This document shows positions 22,775 through 34,659 of a stretch of DNA of 64,000 bases, one piece after another. Position numbers and translations under genes: made by a program. Every line of letters begins with the position of its first letter. Position 1 is the stretch's first letter. The DNA lies in contig VXBM01000567.1 of the NCBI GenBank assembly GCA_013400155.1, forward strand, positions 2,565 through 66,564. Reading direction: 5' to 3'. The notes under the pieces were generated by a model. That model ran no database searches. It was not told the DNA's origin and worked only from the letters and a program-made list of their open reading frames with translations. Source of the DNA: Helopsaltes ochotensis. Its lineage: Eukaryota; Chordata; Aves; Passeriformes; Locustellidae.

Positions 22775-25407
22775 ATAGAAGATATCTAGGAATTGCAATC
22801 CAATTTTTGATTATTTATTTCATCTAGCTTGTTTACTTCTAACTCAGTTAATTTATCATATACTAATGCTATGGTCAAATGTCACAGAATGGTTATAATG
22901 CTGTTGCAAATTTAACCAGATTGGGAAAACACTGTTGACACAGACATTGAAATTCTTCCAATCAATTTCAAAAGAAATTTGAACTTATTTGACACACTCT
23001 TTGGGCCAAAGAAGCTTTAAAAAAGTCTTCTATGTAAAAACTACTTGTTTATATCTCTTCTTGATATACTGAATTTACTCTTTAATTTACTGAGTCTTCT
23101 CAGTCTAGGCATTTATTCCCACATGGTCTAAAAGTCTTGGCTTTGTAAAAAGTCCCTGAAAGGTCAGCAAGGATTTTGCATGATGCTTATAAAACCATGC
23201 TCTCAATTTGCTGATCCTAAAGATCCCTTTTCCTCCATGGCGAAAGAGGACCACAGGCATACACAACAAACAAGCCCACTTTAAAGGACAGAGAGACGAA
23301 AACAAGTGTGCTTCTATCTGAGGAGAAAAAAAATGTGCTTCTACCCTAAAATGGACTTTTCAAGAAAGCATCCTGCTAAAAATAGGGATTTTAGTAGAAG
23401 TATCACTACTTCTGTGACTATGCAGGCTATGGATCTCAGTTAATGTCTAGATTTATAGACAGAGCAGGTGTCTGTGGTCTTAGATATAGATTGATGCTAA
23501 CGACAGAGAGGAATTCAGGGATCTAGCAGTTCTGCTTATATTATCATACACTGATGTTGCAGGCCTTCAGGCAGTTTACTCTGAGAGTTCTCTGCAAAGG
23601 ACCATATAATGGGATGAGAAGAACAGATGTCAAAATCCTCACTTAAAGAGTGAATGTGGTATAAAGAGAACAGAACTATATTGTAGGCATTTGGGCTTCT
23701 CTTTAAAAGAAAACACCTGTGCAGCAAGGCTGGATTTTTGCCTAACAAAAATTAAACCAGATTACTGGCTTGGAAAACTAAGTACTATGTATGCTTACTT
23801 AAACAAGGAGTAGGAACAAACAGGTGCTGAGGACCACTGAGGTTCTATTAAAACATCTGTTCGACATTCAAAGTTAGCAGCATTTTTTGGAATGGGTAAC
23901 ACCCAAGGATAAAAGCTGTAACAATTACAGACTGAAGGATACAAAAGTAACCCTCTAAAGCTCATACAACAACTAAAGAGAATGTGATGTGGACAAGATC
24001 ATTGGGGGACGGTTGTATAAAAATGATAATATCAAGTAAAAATGCTAGATAAACACTGGTACATAAAAATAAAAATCCTGTAACTGTCCATGCACCATTA
24101 CAGGAAGCCTAAAATCAAAAGCCAATTTGCCAGGCAGTGGAGAACCTACAATCTGTATTGCTAAAGCATGATCGAGTCACAAAATAATAAGACATTGTTT
24201 GTCAGACATGTAGCCATATGGAGAGAACAGATTATGACAGAAATGGTGTGGGAATGACCTCGTACCTGGAAAAAACCCCATAGGTTACATTAACCCAAAC
24301 TTTCTGAATAGGAAAGATTACATGTCAGATCTTGCCTCAGTACAGACCTCTGCCTTCAGAATCACTGTGTAGAAGCCAGCCAGAGAAAGACTTTGAATTA
24401 AATCCTGACACCAACGAGCACTTGAGTGGCTTTAGGATTTTACTGCCTTTACAGTGACCCTGAGGCTGCTGGCATAACCCTACCTGCTCTCTGACTTCTG
24501 AGCCTGCAAGGGCAGCCCTCATTGCAGCAGGAGCAGGCTCTCGTTTCTTCACAGCATCCTCCCTTGCCTGAGCACATCCGCCCAGGCATGGCCCTGCTGG
24601 CATCCCGAGGATGTGAGTGGAGCAGCTGTAGGCATGGAACTGGCAGGAGGTCAGTGCCAGGACAGTTTAGGATAGAGTGGGAAGAGACATCGAATTTTAT
24701 GGGATTAGGAGAGCAAAACTTATTCACAGAGATGCCAGAGTCTATGACACCTAAGTACTATAAAGAAAGCAGCAGAAAACAACCATAGTGTTTAATAGCC
24801 ACAGTGACAGCAATCATAACAGAGATGAAAGCACAGTCTGAATTAGCACACAAGCACAATTATTGATAACTTCAGTGTACCTTTTTTAGAATAGCTATTC
24901 TCAGAGAGAGAATGTCTCTTTCCGATTTGATCCTAACAATTAGAATGTAAACTTTTCAGCTCTCTGCACAGAAGGTGATTAGTTACTGCATAGGAAAGAG
25001 GAAACGACCTGCTAAATGAAATTAAATGTTTCCACAACACACGGGCACCAAAAAAACCCTCATCAGAAGTGCAGCTGCCAGAATCTGTAGGCTAAATCAT
25101 CCCTACCATTATGAAAGAGATCTTAAATGAGGGGAGAGCTGTGGGAGAAGTTCCCTATTTAGAATTGTGTTCAGCTGGTGCCTTTGCTGTTTCTCTGACA
25201 TTTCTGGCAAGGTTGGTAGAATTAACTCAGAGTTATTAATGTAAATAATTGTTTGAACTTACATTTAAATTAGATAGTACAGGAGGGAAGATATTAGCCC
25301 TAGTTTTTAATCCTCAAGTTCTTAAAGGTTTTTAAGGGTAACAGAAGGTGGTTTAAGGTAAATCAAAGAGAGCATCTGTGTTTTCTTAATCCATAACAAG
25401 AGCTATG

Positions 25408-25463
25408 TTATAGATTAAATAAGTACATCCTTGCTTAAGATTTATAGATTAAATAAGTACATC
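25408..25463 (+). repeat. short tandem duplication (22-bp identical copies, 34-bp period)
   Basis: The 22 bases at 25408-25429 (TTATAGATTAAATAAG...) recur exactly at 25442-25463. This is a recent local duplication or slippage product. Confidence 0.9.
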
Positions 25464-28400
25464 TTCCCTAGTACTTCCTCTCCAGTCAGTGCCACTTATT
25501 TTTGGACTGAAGTCAATTAATACAGCGAAACGAGCAGGGAAACACCCTTGCCCATAGCTCTTGAACTGATCAGCAGAAAAAGATACTTCAAGAATTGGAA
25601 TGGTTTTGGGGAAAACACACAGTCTAAATATTACAAAGATATGTACCATCCTAGGAAAATTTATTGAAAACACAACTCCTAAATCCTAAAGGCACTAGAG
25701 ATGAAAAATCTTCAAATTTTGTCTTCAGACTCTAGTAAAAGTGCTGGTACATGGCTACCTGCAGGGAGATGGTAGCTGTGTTGTAACCTGCTCCTCCAAA
25801 AGCTTTCCTGGGCCAATTAAGGTGTGTATAATTTACTCTGGATCATTATGGTTATGAAGGATGGTGATTAATATGTGGAGATCATCAGAGAACTCATGTT
25901 ATGTGACCTTTATATGATTTTCACTAACAAGTTAACATCCTCTTAGAGTGAAAAAGGTGAAAAACACTGCACAGAGAAATACAAAGGCTGGTGAGTCATT
26001 TCAGTGCCATTATTACTGAAGCCTTTTCCAAACAAAAATGGCAAGCGTTTGCACTGTCTCTGCTAGTTTGCTGAAACTGGCTAACCCAAAGTTAATAAAA
26101 TCCTCATCATCAGCCACCATTTCCCCTGCAATTGTTATTGCTGTTATTTAGAAAAATGAAAAATATCCCTACACAACCATATTTTCCCTTCAGCTCCACT
26201 GGTGGAAAGACAGGCCAATTAGGGCACTGGTGAGGACTGAAGACATCTGATTTAGAAAGATCTTGGGACAGGGTCTAATTGCGTCTGGATTACAGTCACA
26301 AAACATTGTTCCTCCACTCAAAGCTCCTAGGAGGTGTATCTCAGAAAAAAAATTGAAAACAATCTATAGTGGCCTAATTTTGATTTTGCTGTTATTACTA
26401 TTACAATAACAACATGAGGCCCCACACATAATTTTGGAAACACATAAGAAGATGCACTACTTACCACCAAAGACCTTATGATCCCAGAATTACCTACAGG
26501 GCCCAAGCCTGCAATACAGGGATCCCTTTGAAATACTTGCACTTGAAGAAACCTTTAGCTAAATGGTACTCTATCAGTTTAAACTCTCACAGCAATGAGT
26601 TTCTTCCTCTCTTGTGTGAGCAACCTTTCTTACAGCACATTAATTAGAAAAGATGTGTTCCTGATAGATCATGAAATACTGAAAATAAGTAAGATGGAAC
26701 CTCAAAGGGGATTTCTGGGATTCTTGACTACAGATCCCTCCACAAGCTACACCAGCAGTACAGCAGTGCTGCATATTTTATCACTACCTTTTTAGGACTT
26801 CTCTTTTTTTAGGAGTGCCACTGTTCAGAATAAGGAAAATGCTCTCAGGTGAAAAAAATCCCAACATGTTGAATGCATTTTATATTTTGAAACTGCACAC
26901 CACTTTGATGGAGAAGATGCATTTAATGATGTTAAAGAAGGTAGAACTCCTGACTGACATAACATTTCAGGACTGATTATTGAGCGTATCTTTCCATGGA
27001 GGTCTGTTTTTGTGTGCCGGTTTTGGGAAAGAGTGAAGGCTTCGCTGTACACAAATTCCCTGGGGCAAAGGGAAGGTTTAAAACCTCCCACACTTCACCC
27101 TGAAAGGTTGATGCTAGATAGCAGTCTTGGCACTTAGGCTGTATTCAGACAAATTGATTGCATCTTTCTCCAAAGGTGAACACCATTCCAAGGCATACAC
27201 CATTCTGAGGTGAACACAAAGAAAACCAGCAGCAATAAACTGAAAAACAAAAGAAAAAAAAAATCACATTCCTTGATTTGGGAATACTAAATTCAACCAA
27301 GAGGTTTATTTGGGGAACATTATCATTCTAGGCTTAGTTTTTAATCAACAGAGAAGAACAGGCACTTCCAGGATGTGACTTGAACAAAGAATGGTCTCAC
27401 TTTTCCTTCATCAATTTCCTTTCCCTCTCAACTACCTTTGCAGAAGGCCTTGAACAACTCTGCTCCTAACTAGGCAACTCTGATGCTAGTCTCAGGTGCT
27501 TATCACTGGGTGTGAGAAAGTCAGGAAGTACGTTCACATGTTTTTGGTGCTTAGTACAAATTCAGGCAGAATTAAACATTACAGTCTCTACAGTCTGTCA
27601 ACCACGTCTACTTGACTGTATGAGGGCCCGTATTACAAATTAACAGTAAAGAATACTTAAACAGCAGTGACAGCTGGGACCAAGCTTCAGAACTCTCTCA
27701 TGCCTGCCCTCACCAATGGGCTGAAAAATCAAGCTTCCTCTTACCTATTCTTTCTGTGCTCCATAGCCTCACACAGTGAGCAGAATGAAGAACTTCTCTA
27801 GCTTGATGGGTAGGATAAACTCTGAGGAAAAAGGAATTGCAGTTCAAACCCCTTCAGTCCAAGAAAGGCTTAAAATCCATGTTTCCCTCTTCTTGTAAGA
27901 GTGTTCAAACAATGAAGTTATTCTGAAGTGGTTGCTGCCTCTTCCTCCTCCATCATTAGCTGCTTGCTCTCAAGAGACGACTCAGTGCTCTGGATTTCAA
28001 GTGGATGAAGGTGATTGAGGTTCAACACTTGTTCAGATCAAAACTGAGAGGTTTCCCAGGTGATTGGTAGGTGGGAGTTTCAGTGACCTGCTCAGACAGT
28101 GGAGAGAGAGAAGTTCCTAGCTGTTTTGAATTATTTCAGAAGTGGCCACCTTTCCCCACCCATTGTATTTGGAATGGAGCTGTCTATCTCAGAGGCTCTG
28201 AATCATCCTGCTGGGCCAGGGGCTGCCTGGAAACATGACAGCATCCAAGCTGAGCAGTTCCTGTTGACAGTTCAAATGCTGCCTTCATTTCATGACACAG
28301 TTCTTAGCCATTTCCTTTGAGCAGGTACCAAAGTGATGTTTCAGTGACAAATCTCCCTCATCTTCCATGATCTATCTCACATATTATATATGATTTTCAT

Positions 28401-29830
28401 ATATGGCATGAAGAGGAGAAACAGGAAAGGCTTTAAGCAAAAGACCCCTGGAGACCCCTGATTCAAGGTGACCAATGTAATTTGCTTTAATTTCTCAAGA
28501 TTTCCCTTCCATAATGAGGCAATATATTTGCAATCATACTGCTGAGCTCGCTGGGGAACTGAGAAATGTGTTCAGCACATACACACAGGTATAGACATGT
28601 CAGCCTAGACATGACATTCTCCAGGCCATCCATTAGCATAGCAATGAGCATAACAGGTAGAGAAGTGTGTTCACTCCACTATAAATGACTAGTTGCATTA
28701 AGTATAACATTTACATTTGCTTGTAGTTGTCTGAATTCAGAAGCAAATTTGACGCACTACTCTCATGCCAGTAGATCTTATATTTCCTCTACCCCCCACT
28801 TAATTGCATACTTTTTTTGCTAGCTACTCTTCCCTTTTCAGTCCTCAGCATGCAAATTATGCCCACTTTCACTTATTTTCTGACTAATTTAGAACTAAAA
28901 TTTATGCTGCCGTTCACGTCACTGCTGAAATTGGCTCAGAGCTTTCCAAGGGAGTTGCACTTGTTGACAGCAGGTATGAATATATTTCTTAGCTTTGAAT
29001 GCCTTCATGTGAAAAAAAAAAATTGCAGAGCACTGTCAAAGCTGTGGCTGATACACTGCATAAATGTGTAAAGTAAATAACATACTTACTATGATGAATT
29101 CCAGTCTTAGTCCCTAATAACCACCTTTGCAAGTGATAGTTGCTGAACTTTTATGTGGAAAATATAAGCCCAGCACTCTAGTATTTATGTACTAAAAAGC
29201 AAAGGCTGGTTATCAATATGCTTCCTTAAATCATGAAATTCACCACATAGCTAGGTAGTTAAAATATTATGAATTACTGCAATATGATCATGGGCTCCTC
29301 CAGTGGGAACAAAAAGGACATCCCCCAGGACAGCATGAGACTGAGAAGTAAGTTCTATTCTAGATATTTTTTAGGCAGAAGGTGCTAAGCCTCCTTTCAT
29401 AGGATATTGATTTGGATCTTTGCATTATATATTGACTGGCCTGATTGACCTTCGTCTGAACTGCAGCTGAACAGTTTTCAAAGCCTTTGCTTACGAGAAC
29501 AAAAGTAAACTGCAAAAGCATATTAGATACAAAGCACTGACCTCTCTAGAATGCTTTTTTCCCTTTTTTTTTTACTATTTAAACATCAGTTTATAGCCTG
29601 AAAGGCAGCTTATGCAACCTAACAAATTAACTGAATGAAATGTTAATGTTTTGGTCATAATATATAATCTTTTAGAGAAATTGTACTGTTTAAAAATGTA
29701 GTGATTCTTTACTTTACTAGCAAATATTGTAAGAAATTATTTCTGCTGTGAGAGATGCTGGCAAAGACCAGAATCCTTTACCACTGCACTCTTTTGAAAT
29801 GAAACATTCAGTACTTTGAGAGGGGTAAAT

Positions 29831-29904
29831 GCTGCAGAAATCAGTAAAAACACCAGCCAGTGTTTTTTGCTGTAAAGAAATCATTAAAAACACCAGCACC
29901 AGTG
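29831..29904 (+). repeat. imperfect local duplication (about 38-bp period)
   Basis: GCTGCAGAAATCAG...CAGTG at 29831-29862 is repeated with small changes at 29869-29904. Both copies share AAAAACACCAGC. Confidence 0.85.
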
Positions 29905-30770
29905 CACAGAGCACTTTGAGACACTCATAAAGAATACACGTAGAATAAGGAGATGTAGCAACTGTCATTATTCTTCAAAAGAAAGTATTTATAGTAGCCC
30001 TGAAAACATGTGATTCTCCCTGTTACTTCACATTCGACTTTAATAAACATTTAACTTGGTTTCAGCAATGTACTTACTACATTTGAATTTAGAAAAATTA
30101 AATAAAAAAGGAAAATATTTCCTGTAAATAGAAAAAGGGACAGATTTTAAATTTCCGATTAACTCTACTCCAGAGAACAGAGCTTTTCAATGAAATACCA
30201 AATACAACTCCCTGTGAAAACAGAACTGAAAAAGTCCAGAAGGAACAGGTTTCACTTCATCACTTCCAATGGGATTTACAGCCACCTTGTTGAATGAACA
30301 TCTAGAAGGCCCTGGACCCACTCTACCAGGCAGCAGTAGTTATATTCATGGCAAATTGATATGAGTAAGCACATACAGATGCACTAATACCACAATTCTG
30401 TTAATTATTCTCTGTTAGGTAGAAAAGATAGGCAGAAAAAATGATTCCATTGAAATGGCTGAAGGCATGGGGGTTGGTGCCTGAATCAGCCTTCAAATGC
30501 CTGGAGTATTCTCTTTCCCTGGGCTTTGTGCTGAGCTCATTTGGTTCCTGACTGCTCTTTTCATAATTAGGTTTTCCACAGAGCAGTCATACAGCACAAT
30601 GAATATACTGAATGTTGAGGTCAGAACCAGGCTTAGAAGAGACCCAGGATCTTTGCATTTGCCACTGGGCAGACCAACTTTCCAGAACCACAAATTATTG
30701 CCCCCGCTCCCAGAAAATAATGCAGTTTTCGAGCTGCAGGCTTAAAAGGCTCTAAGACCACTGAATAAAC

Positions 30771-31863
30771 TGTTGTGGGTTGACCCTGGCAGAATGCCAG
30801 ATGCCCACCAAAGCTGCTCTATCATTCCCCTTCTAAACTGGGAGTTAGGAGAGAAAAAAAATATAATGAAAGCCTCGTGAGTAGAGATAAGAGCAGGGAA
30901 AGATCATTCACCAGTTACTGTCATGGGCAAAAGCGCCTAGGCTTGGAAAAAAAATATTACCAATCAAATTAGAATAGAATGATCAGAAACAAAACCAAAT
31001 CATAAGAACTCCTCCTCCTCTCCTCTCCTTTCTTCCCAGGCTCAGCTTCACATCCAGTTCCTCTGCATCATCCTCTCAGTGATGCAGAGGGATGGAGAAT
31101 GGGGGCTGTGGTCAGTTCATCACATGCTGTCTCTGCTGCTCCTTTGTCCTCAAGAGGAGGACTCCTCACATGCTTCCCTGCTTAAGAATAGGGGTCCCTC
31201 CAAGGGGAGTCAAGTGCTTCATGAACTTTTCTAACATGGAGTCCTTCAACAGGCTTCAGTTCGTCACAAACTGCTCCAGTGTGGCTCCTTCCAGGTGATG
31301 TAGTTCTTCAGAAACAGCTTTCTTCAGCTTCTGTGCCCACGGGGTCATAGGTCCTGACACCTGCTCCAGTGTGTGCTTCTCTCTCCATGAATCCACATGT
31401 CTTGCCAGGGGCCTGCATCACGGTAGGCTTCCCACAGAGTCACAACCTCCTTTGGTCATCCAGCTGCTCTGGTGGGGTCCTCCAGGAGCTGCAGGTATGC
31501 TGGATATCTCTCCACTCTGGAACTCCATTGGCTGCAGGGTGACAACCTTCCTCACCATGGTCTTCACCATAGGCTGTGGGGGAATCTCTTCAGCATCTGG
31601 ACTTCCTCCTCCTTCTTCTTCACTGACCTTGGGGTCTTCAGGACCCTTTGTCTCACATATTCTCACTCAGCTGCATTTACAATAACTTTTGCCCCTTCTT
31701 AAATACATTATCACAGAAGTGCTACAGCTGTCACTGCTTGGCTTTGACTTGCAGTCTCCTGACAATGGCTGTATTGGACATGGGGGAAGCTTTTAGGAGC
31801 TTGTCATAGAAGCCACTCCTGTACCCCCCCAGTACTAAAACCTTGCCATGCAGTCTCAATACT
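30771..31863 (-). mobile_element. LTR of an avian endogenous retrovirus (minus strand)
   Basis: In plus-strand coordinates it opens with TGTTGTGGGTTGACCC and closes near CTCAATACT, the reverse complements of the usual ACA and TGT ends; one terminal base appears mutated. Its family is recognised from the characteristic CACCATGGTCTTCACCA and CTGCTCCAGTGTG-type internal words, which recur as degenerate repeats across 31130-31560. Orientation is set by a TATA-like TGTATTTAAGAAGG near 31700 read on the minus strand. No clear target-site duplication and no adjacent retroviral genes were found. Probably an old solo LTR. Confidence 0.8.
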
Positions 31864-34120
31864 AGTCCTTAGGAAAAAGAGTCTCTCCCATCCCTCAGGC
31901 AAACAACCCAGGCATTTGACAACCTAAGCAGCTGTTTTCTACTTTCTCTAGAAAAAGTTAGAGTCAGAAAGAGGGCTAGAGTGGGGGAAGAGTAGAAGAG
32001 TAGAAAAGCAGAAGAGTAGAAGAGATGAAATCAGAGCTAGTACTCAAGGTCGCATGGTCTGGGAGGTACTGTGAGACACAGAGGTCTCTATGCAGAGGGT
32101 GTTGCTGCTGAGGAAGAAGCAGAGCATCCACAGAAGTGTACAGGTGGTAAATTGAGAAGAATATTTGTGTCTGAAAGTGATGCCAACCCTAACCAAAGTG
32201 AATGACCCCTGGAGAGCTGAGAGATTTGTGGGTTACACCTCTAGCATAATTTTTTAGCAGAAGGAGGAAGGCACAATGCAGCTAGGGAGTATCAAAAATT
32301 TCAAGTGTTTTTGAGAACAAACACTTATGCAAATTGTGCAGTGATGCCATAACTTCTGTCCCTGAAACCTAGCATAACAGAGACCTCGTTAAACCTGAAC
32401 TAACATGTAAGCAGCCCATCCAAATACACACGGGTGCATCATCTGAACTGTGGTTCAAGCCAAACACTAAGTAAATAACATTTGACACAGAGACTGAACT
32501 CGCAAAGAACATTTGCCAAGGCTGGCCAATTTCTTTGCTCACTCTTCGCAGAAGGTAAGGACCCAATGCACGACAAAGTAATAGACTGATAGTATGTGTC
32601 TAACTGACAAAGTAATGAAAAAAGGTAGCAGTAGGAGCAGGTATGGGTCAACAAAACTTTGCTGCAAAATTCCAGCAATTTCTTTGTCCAAGTCTCTGAC
32701 CTCCATGACACTAATGCATATAGCTGATGAAAAAAAACATGTGCCTTCACGTTCAGTTCATCATTATTAGGCTCTCATTAGTATAAGCATGAGTAAGAAC
32801 TTGCTGTGGCATCTTATTACAAGTCTTCAAAGGTATCTGAAAAAAACCCTTCACTACAGCACCATAGATACTGATAGCTCACCTGCAAAAATATGATACT
32901 TTGTCATGTGAACACAAAATAACACAATGAGCACTGATCCATTAAACAGATTGTTTCTGAAAGGGCACGACATTAGGACAGAGTCTATTAAAGAGCAAAT
33001 TCATGTAGTCATGAGTCTGAAACAAGAGACTGACAAAACCTATGGTTACAGCTAAGCAAGATCCTCAGTGAAATACACTATCAGAATTTATTGTTACTCT
33101 TTGGTCAGATAAGACCAACAGCATCACTACAGAGAGAGCAAATCAGGGATAATATTTAAGTAATTAGTAGTTAGGGCCATTGTGTCACACAAACTCTGTG
33201 ACCACACAAACATGACAGAAAGGACCACCCACAACATACTAGAACAAGGAAGCATCACAACAGGTACAGGTAACCACAGAGGCAGTTAAATCCTGGATGG
33301 GCTTACTTATAACTGTGGACACTTCTTTCATAAATGTAAGAATATCCTCTGTCAATCCAATTGTTCTCAGGGCCAGATTCAGCACATCTGCCTCAAGAAG
33401 GTTACTTAAGTATCAAAATGCCAGATTCTAGGAAGGTGATTCAGGCTACACAAAGCTGTCAGCTGGGAGCAGTCAAGTATCTTCAATGGTCAAGCGGTGT
33501 ACCTGCCTATAGGGTGAATTTGCAGCTCACTGAGAGAAACCACAAAGCAGTGGACTGCACCTCAACCAACACATGGTCCTGAGCAGGAGCACTGGGATCT
33601 GTTTTGGAGCTGCACATATACAGAGGGAATAAATTCTAACAACAAATCTACATCTGCTATTTTCCTACTTGTACAGGATGCCTTCAGAAATGCCAAGATA
33701 CTAGGAACAGACATGGAAAGAATTCAGGCCATCTTGATCCAGATTCCTAATGTGTAGGCTTCAGTCAGGCACTTATGCCTTGATTTTGATGGAATCTAGG
33801 GACAAAAACAAAGAGCCATAAACCAGTGAGGCTGGCAAGGGGTTACTTTCATCTTGCTTGGTGGAAGTGAGATGAAAACTGTATGTGTAATAGGAAGGCA
33901 TTCAAAGAGGCACCGCAGCAATGCATTGGCAAAGCTCCTGCTGGAGGTGTCTGAGGGAGCAAAAGATGGCAACAATTAAGGGAGCTGTGGCAGCAGGAGT
34001 AGGCAGAGGATTTGTCTTGATGATTTAGGAGACAAAGGAGATGGGAATGTATTTATAGAGGCAAGCTAGGTTGGAGAAGGTATTTTCAAAACAGAGGTTG
34101 CAAGAACAAGGTTACCGTGC
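31860..34120. other. gene-free stretch
   Basis: No gene recognised. It contains a short GAAGAGTA-type tandem tract at about 31986-32025. Otherwise mixed AT-rich DNA. Confidence 0.4.
31986..32025 (+). repeat. short purine-rich tandem tract (GAAGAGTA-type)
   Basis: Four to five imperfect copies of a GAAGAGTAGAA-like unit, just outside the 3' end (plus-strand sense) of the LTR. Confidence 0.7.
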
Positions 34121-34300
34121 TTATGCCTCTGCCACTGAGTCATTGCGACAATTTCCCCATCTGTAAAACTGAGATAATAATACTTACCTATCTTACAGAG
34201 GGAGGGGAGTGTGTTGTGAGGATTAATTAGCTAAGGTTTGTACAGCACTTTGAACATGTAGAGAGCGATATAAGTGCTCAGTACTAAGATTATTATTAAT
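34121..34300 (+). repeat. ancient interspersed repeat relic (L2/L3/MIR-like)
   Basis: The segment reads in order: CATTGCGACAATTTCCCCAT, CTGTAAAACTGAGATAATAA, TGTTGTGAGGATTAATTAGC, TTTGTACAGCACTTTG, then TAAGTGCTCAGTACTAAG, ending in TTATTATTAAT. This order matches the 3' region shared by ancient L2/L3 LINEs and related SINEs of amniotes. Such copies are old and rare in birds. The exact family needs a library search. Plus orientation is inferred from the L2/L3-like tail. Confidence 0.7.
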
Positions 34301-34596
34301 ATGGAAGGAATAAGCCAGGGTGGGGGTGGAGAGCGAGTGAGCAAGCTTTTAAAAGATAAGAGGAAGGAAGTAACAACAGGATGACAGAGAATAGGAAGGG
34401 ATGGGATTAAGGGGCAGTTTCTTAAACCAGAGGTAAACACAGGGAGACTTTAATGGAAGCTTAAATAAAGGAAGAAAACATTAGGAGTGGAACTGTTAAA
34501 ACTAGAGGCCTATGAGCTCTGATATTATTCTCCTCTCATTTTCTCTTGTTTTATCAGCTTTACACCACACTGTGGGATTTTTGTTGTCTTCCCAGA

Positions 34597-34651
34597 AGTC
34601 TTTATCTGGAACACTGGCTGCAAGTAAAACAGTCTTTATCTGGAACACTGG
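34597..34651 (+). repeat. short tandem duplication (21-bp identical copies, 34-bp period)
   Basis: The 21 bases beginning AGTCTTTATCTGG at 34597 recur exactly at 34631-34651. A local duplication in otherwise unique sequence. Confidence 0.9.
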
Positions 34652-34659
34652 AAGTGAAA

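Larger units (their letters stand above)
18910..30770. other. gene-desert-like AT-rich stretch
   Basis: About 12 kb with no supported gene. It holds one assembly gap and a few short sequence duplications, listed separately. The longest frame (22246-22827) is open only because it crosses the gap. Small TAAT-rich patches occur (for example 25210-25280 and 28480-28560), but none stands out strongly. Confidence 0.45.

Noticed and set aside
22246..22827. 193-codon plus-strand open frame
   Set aside because: It crosses an 85-base gap, and the flanking peptide is AT-rich chance sequence without a domain.
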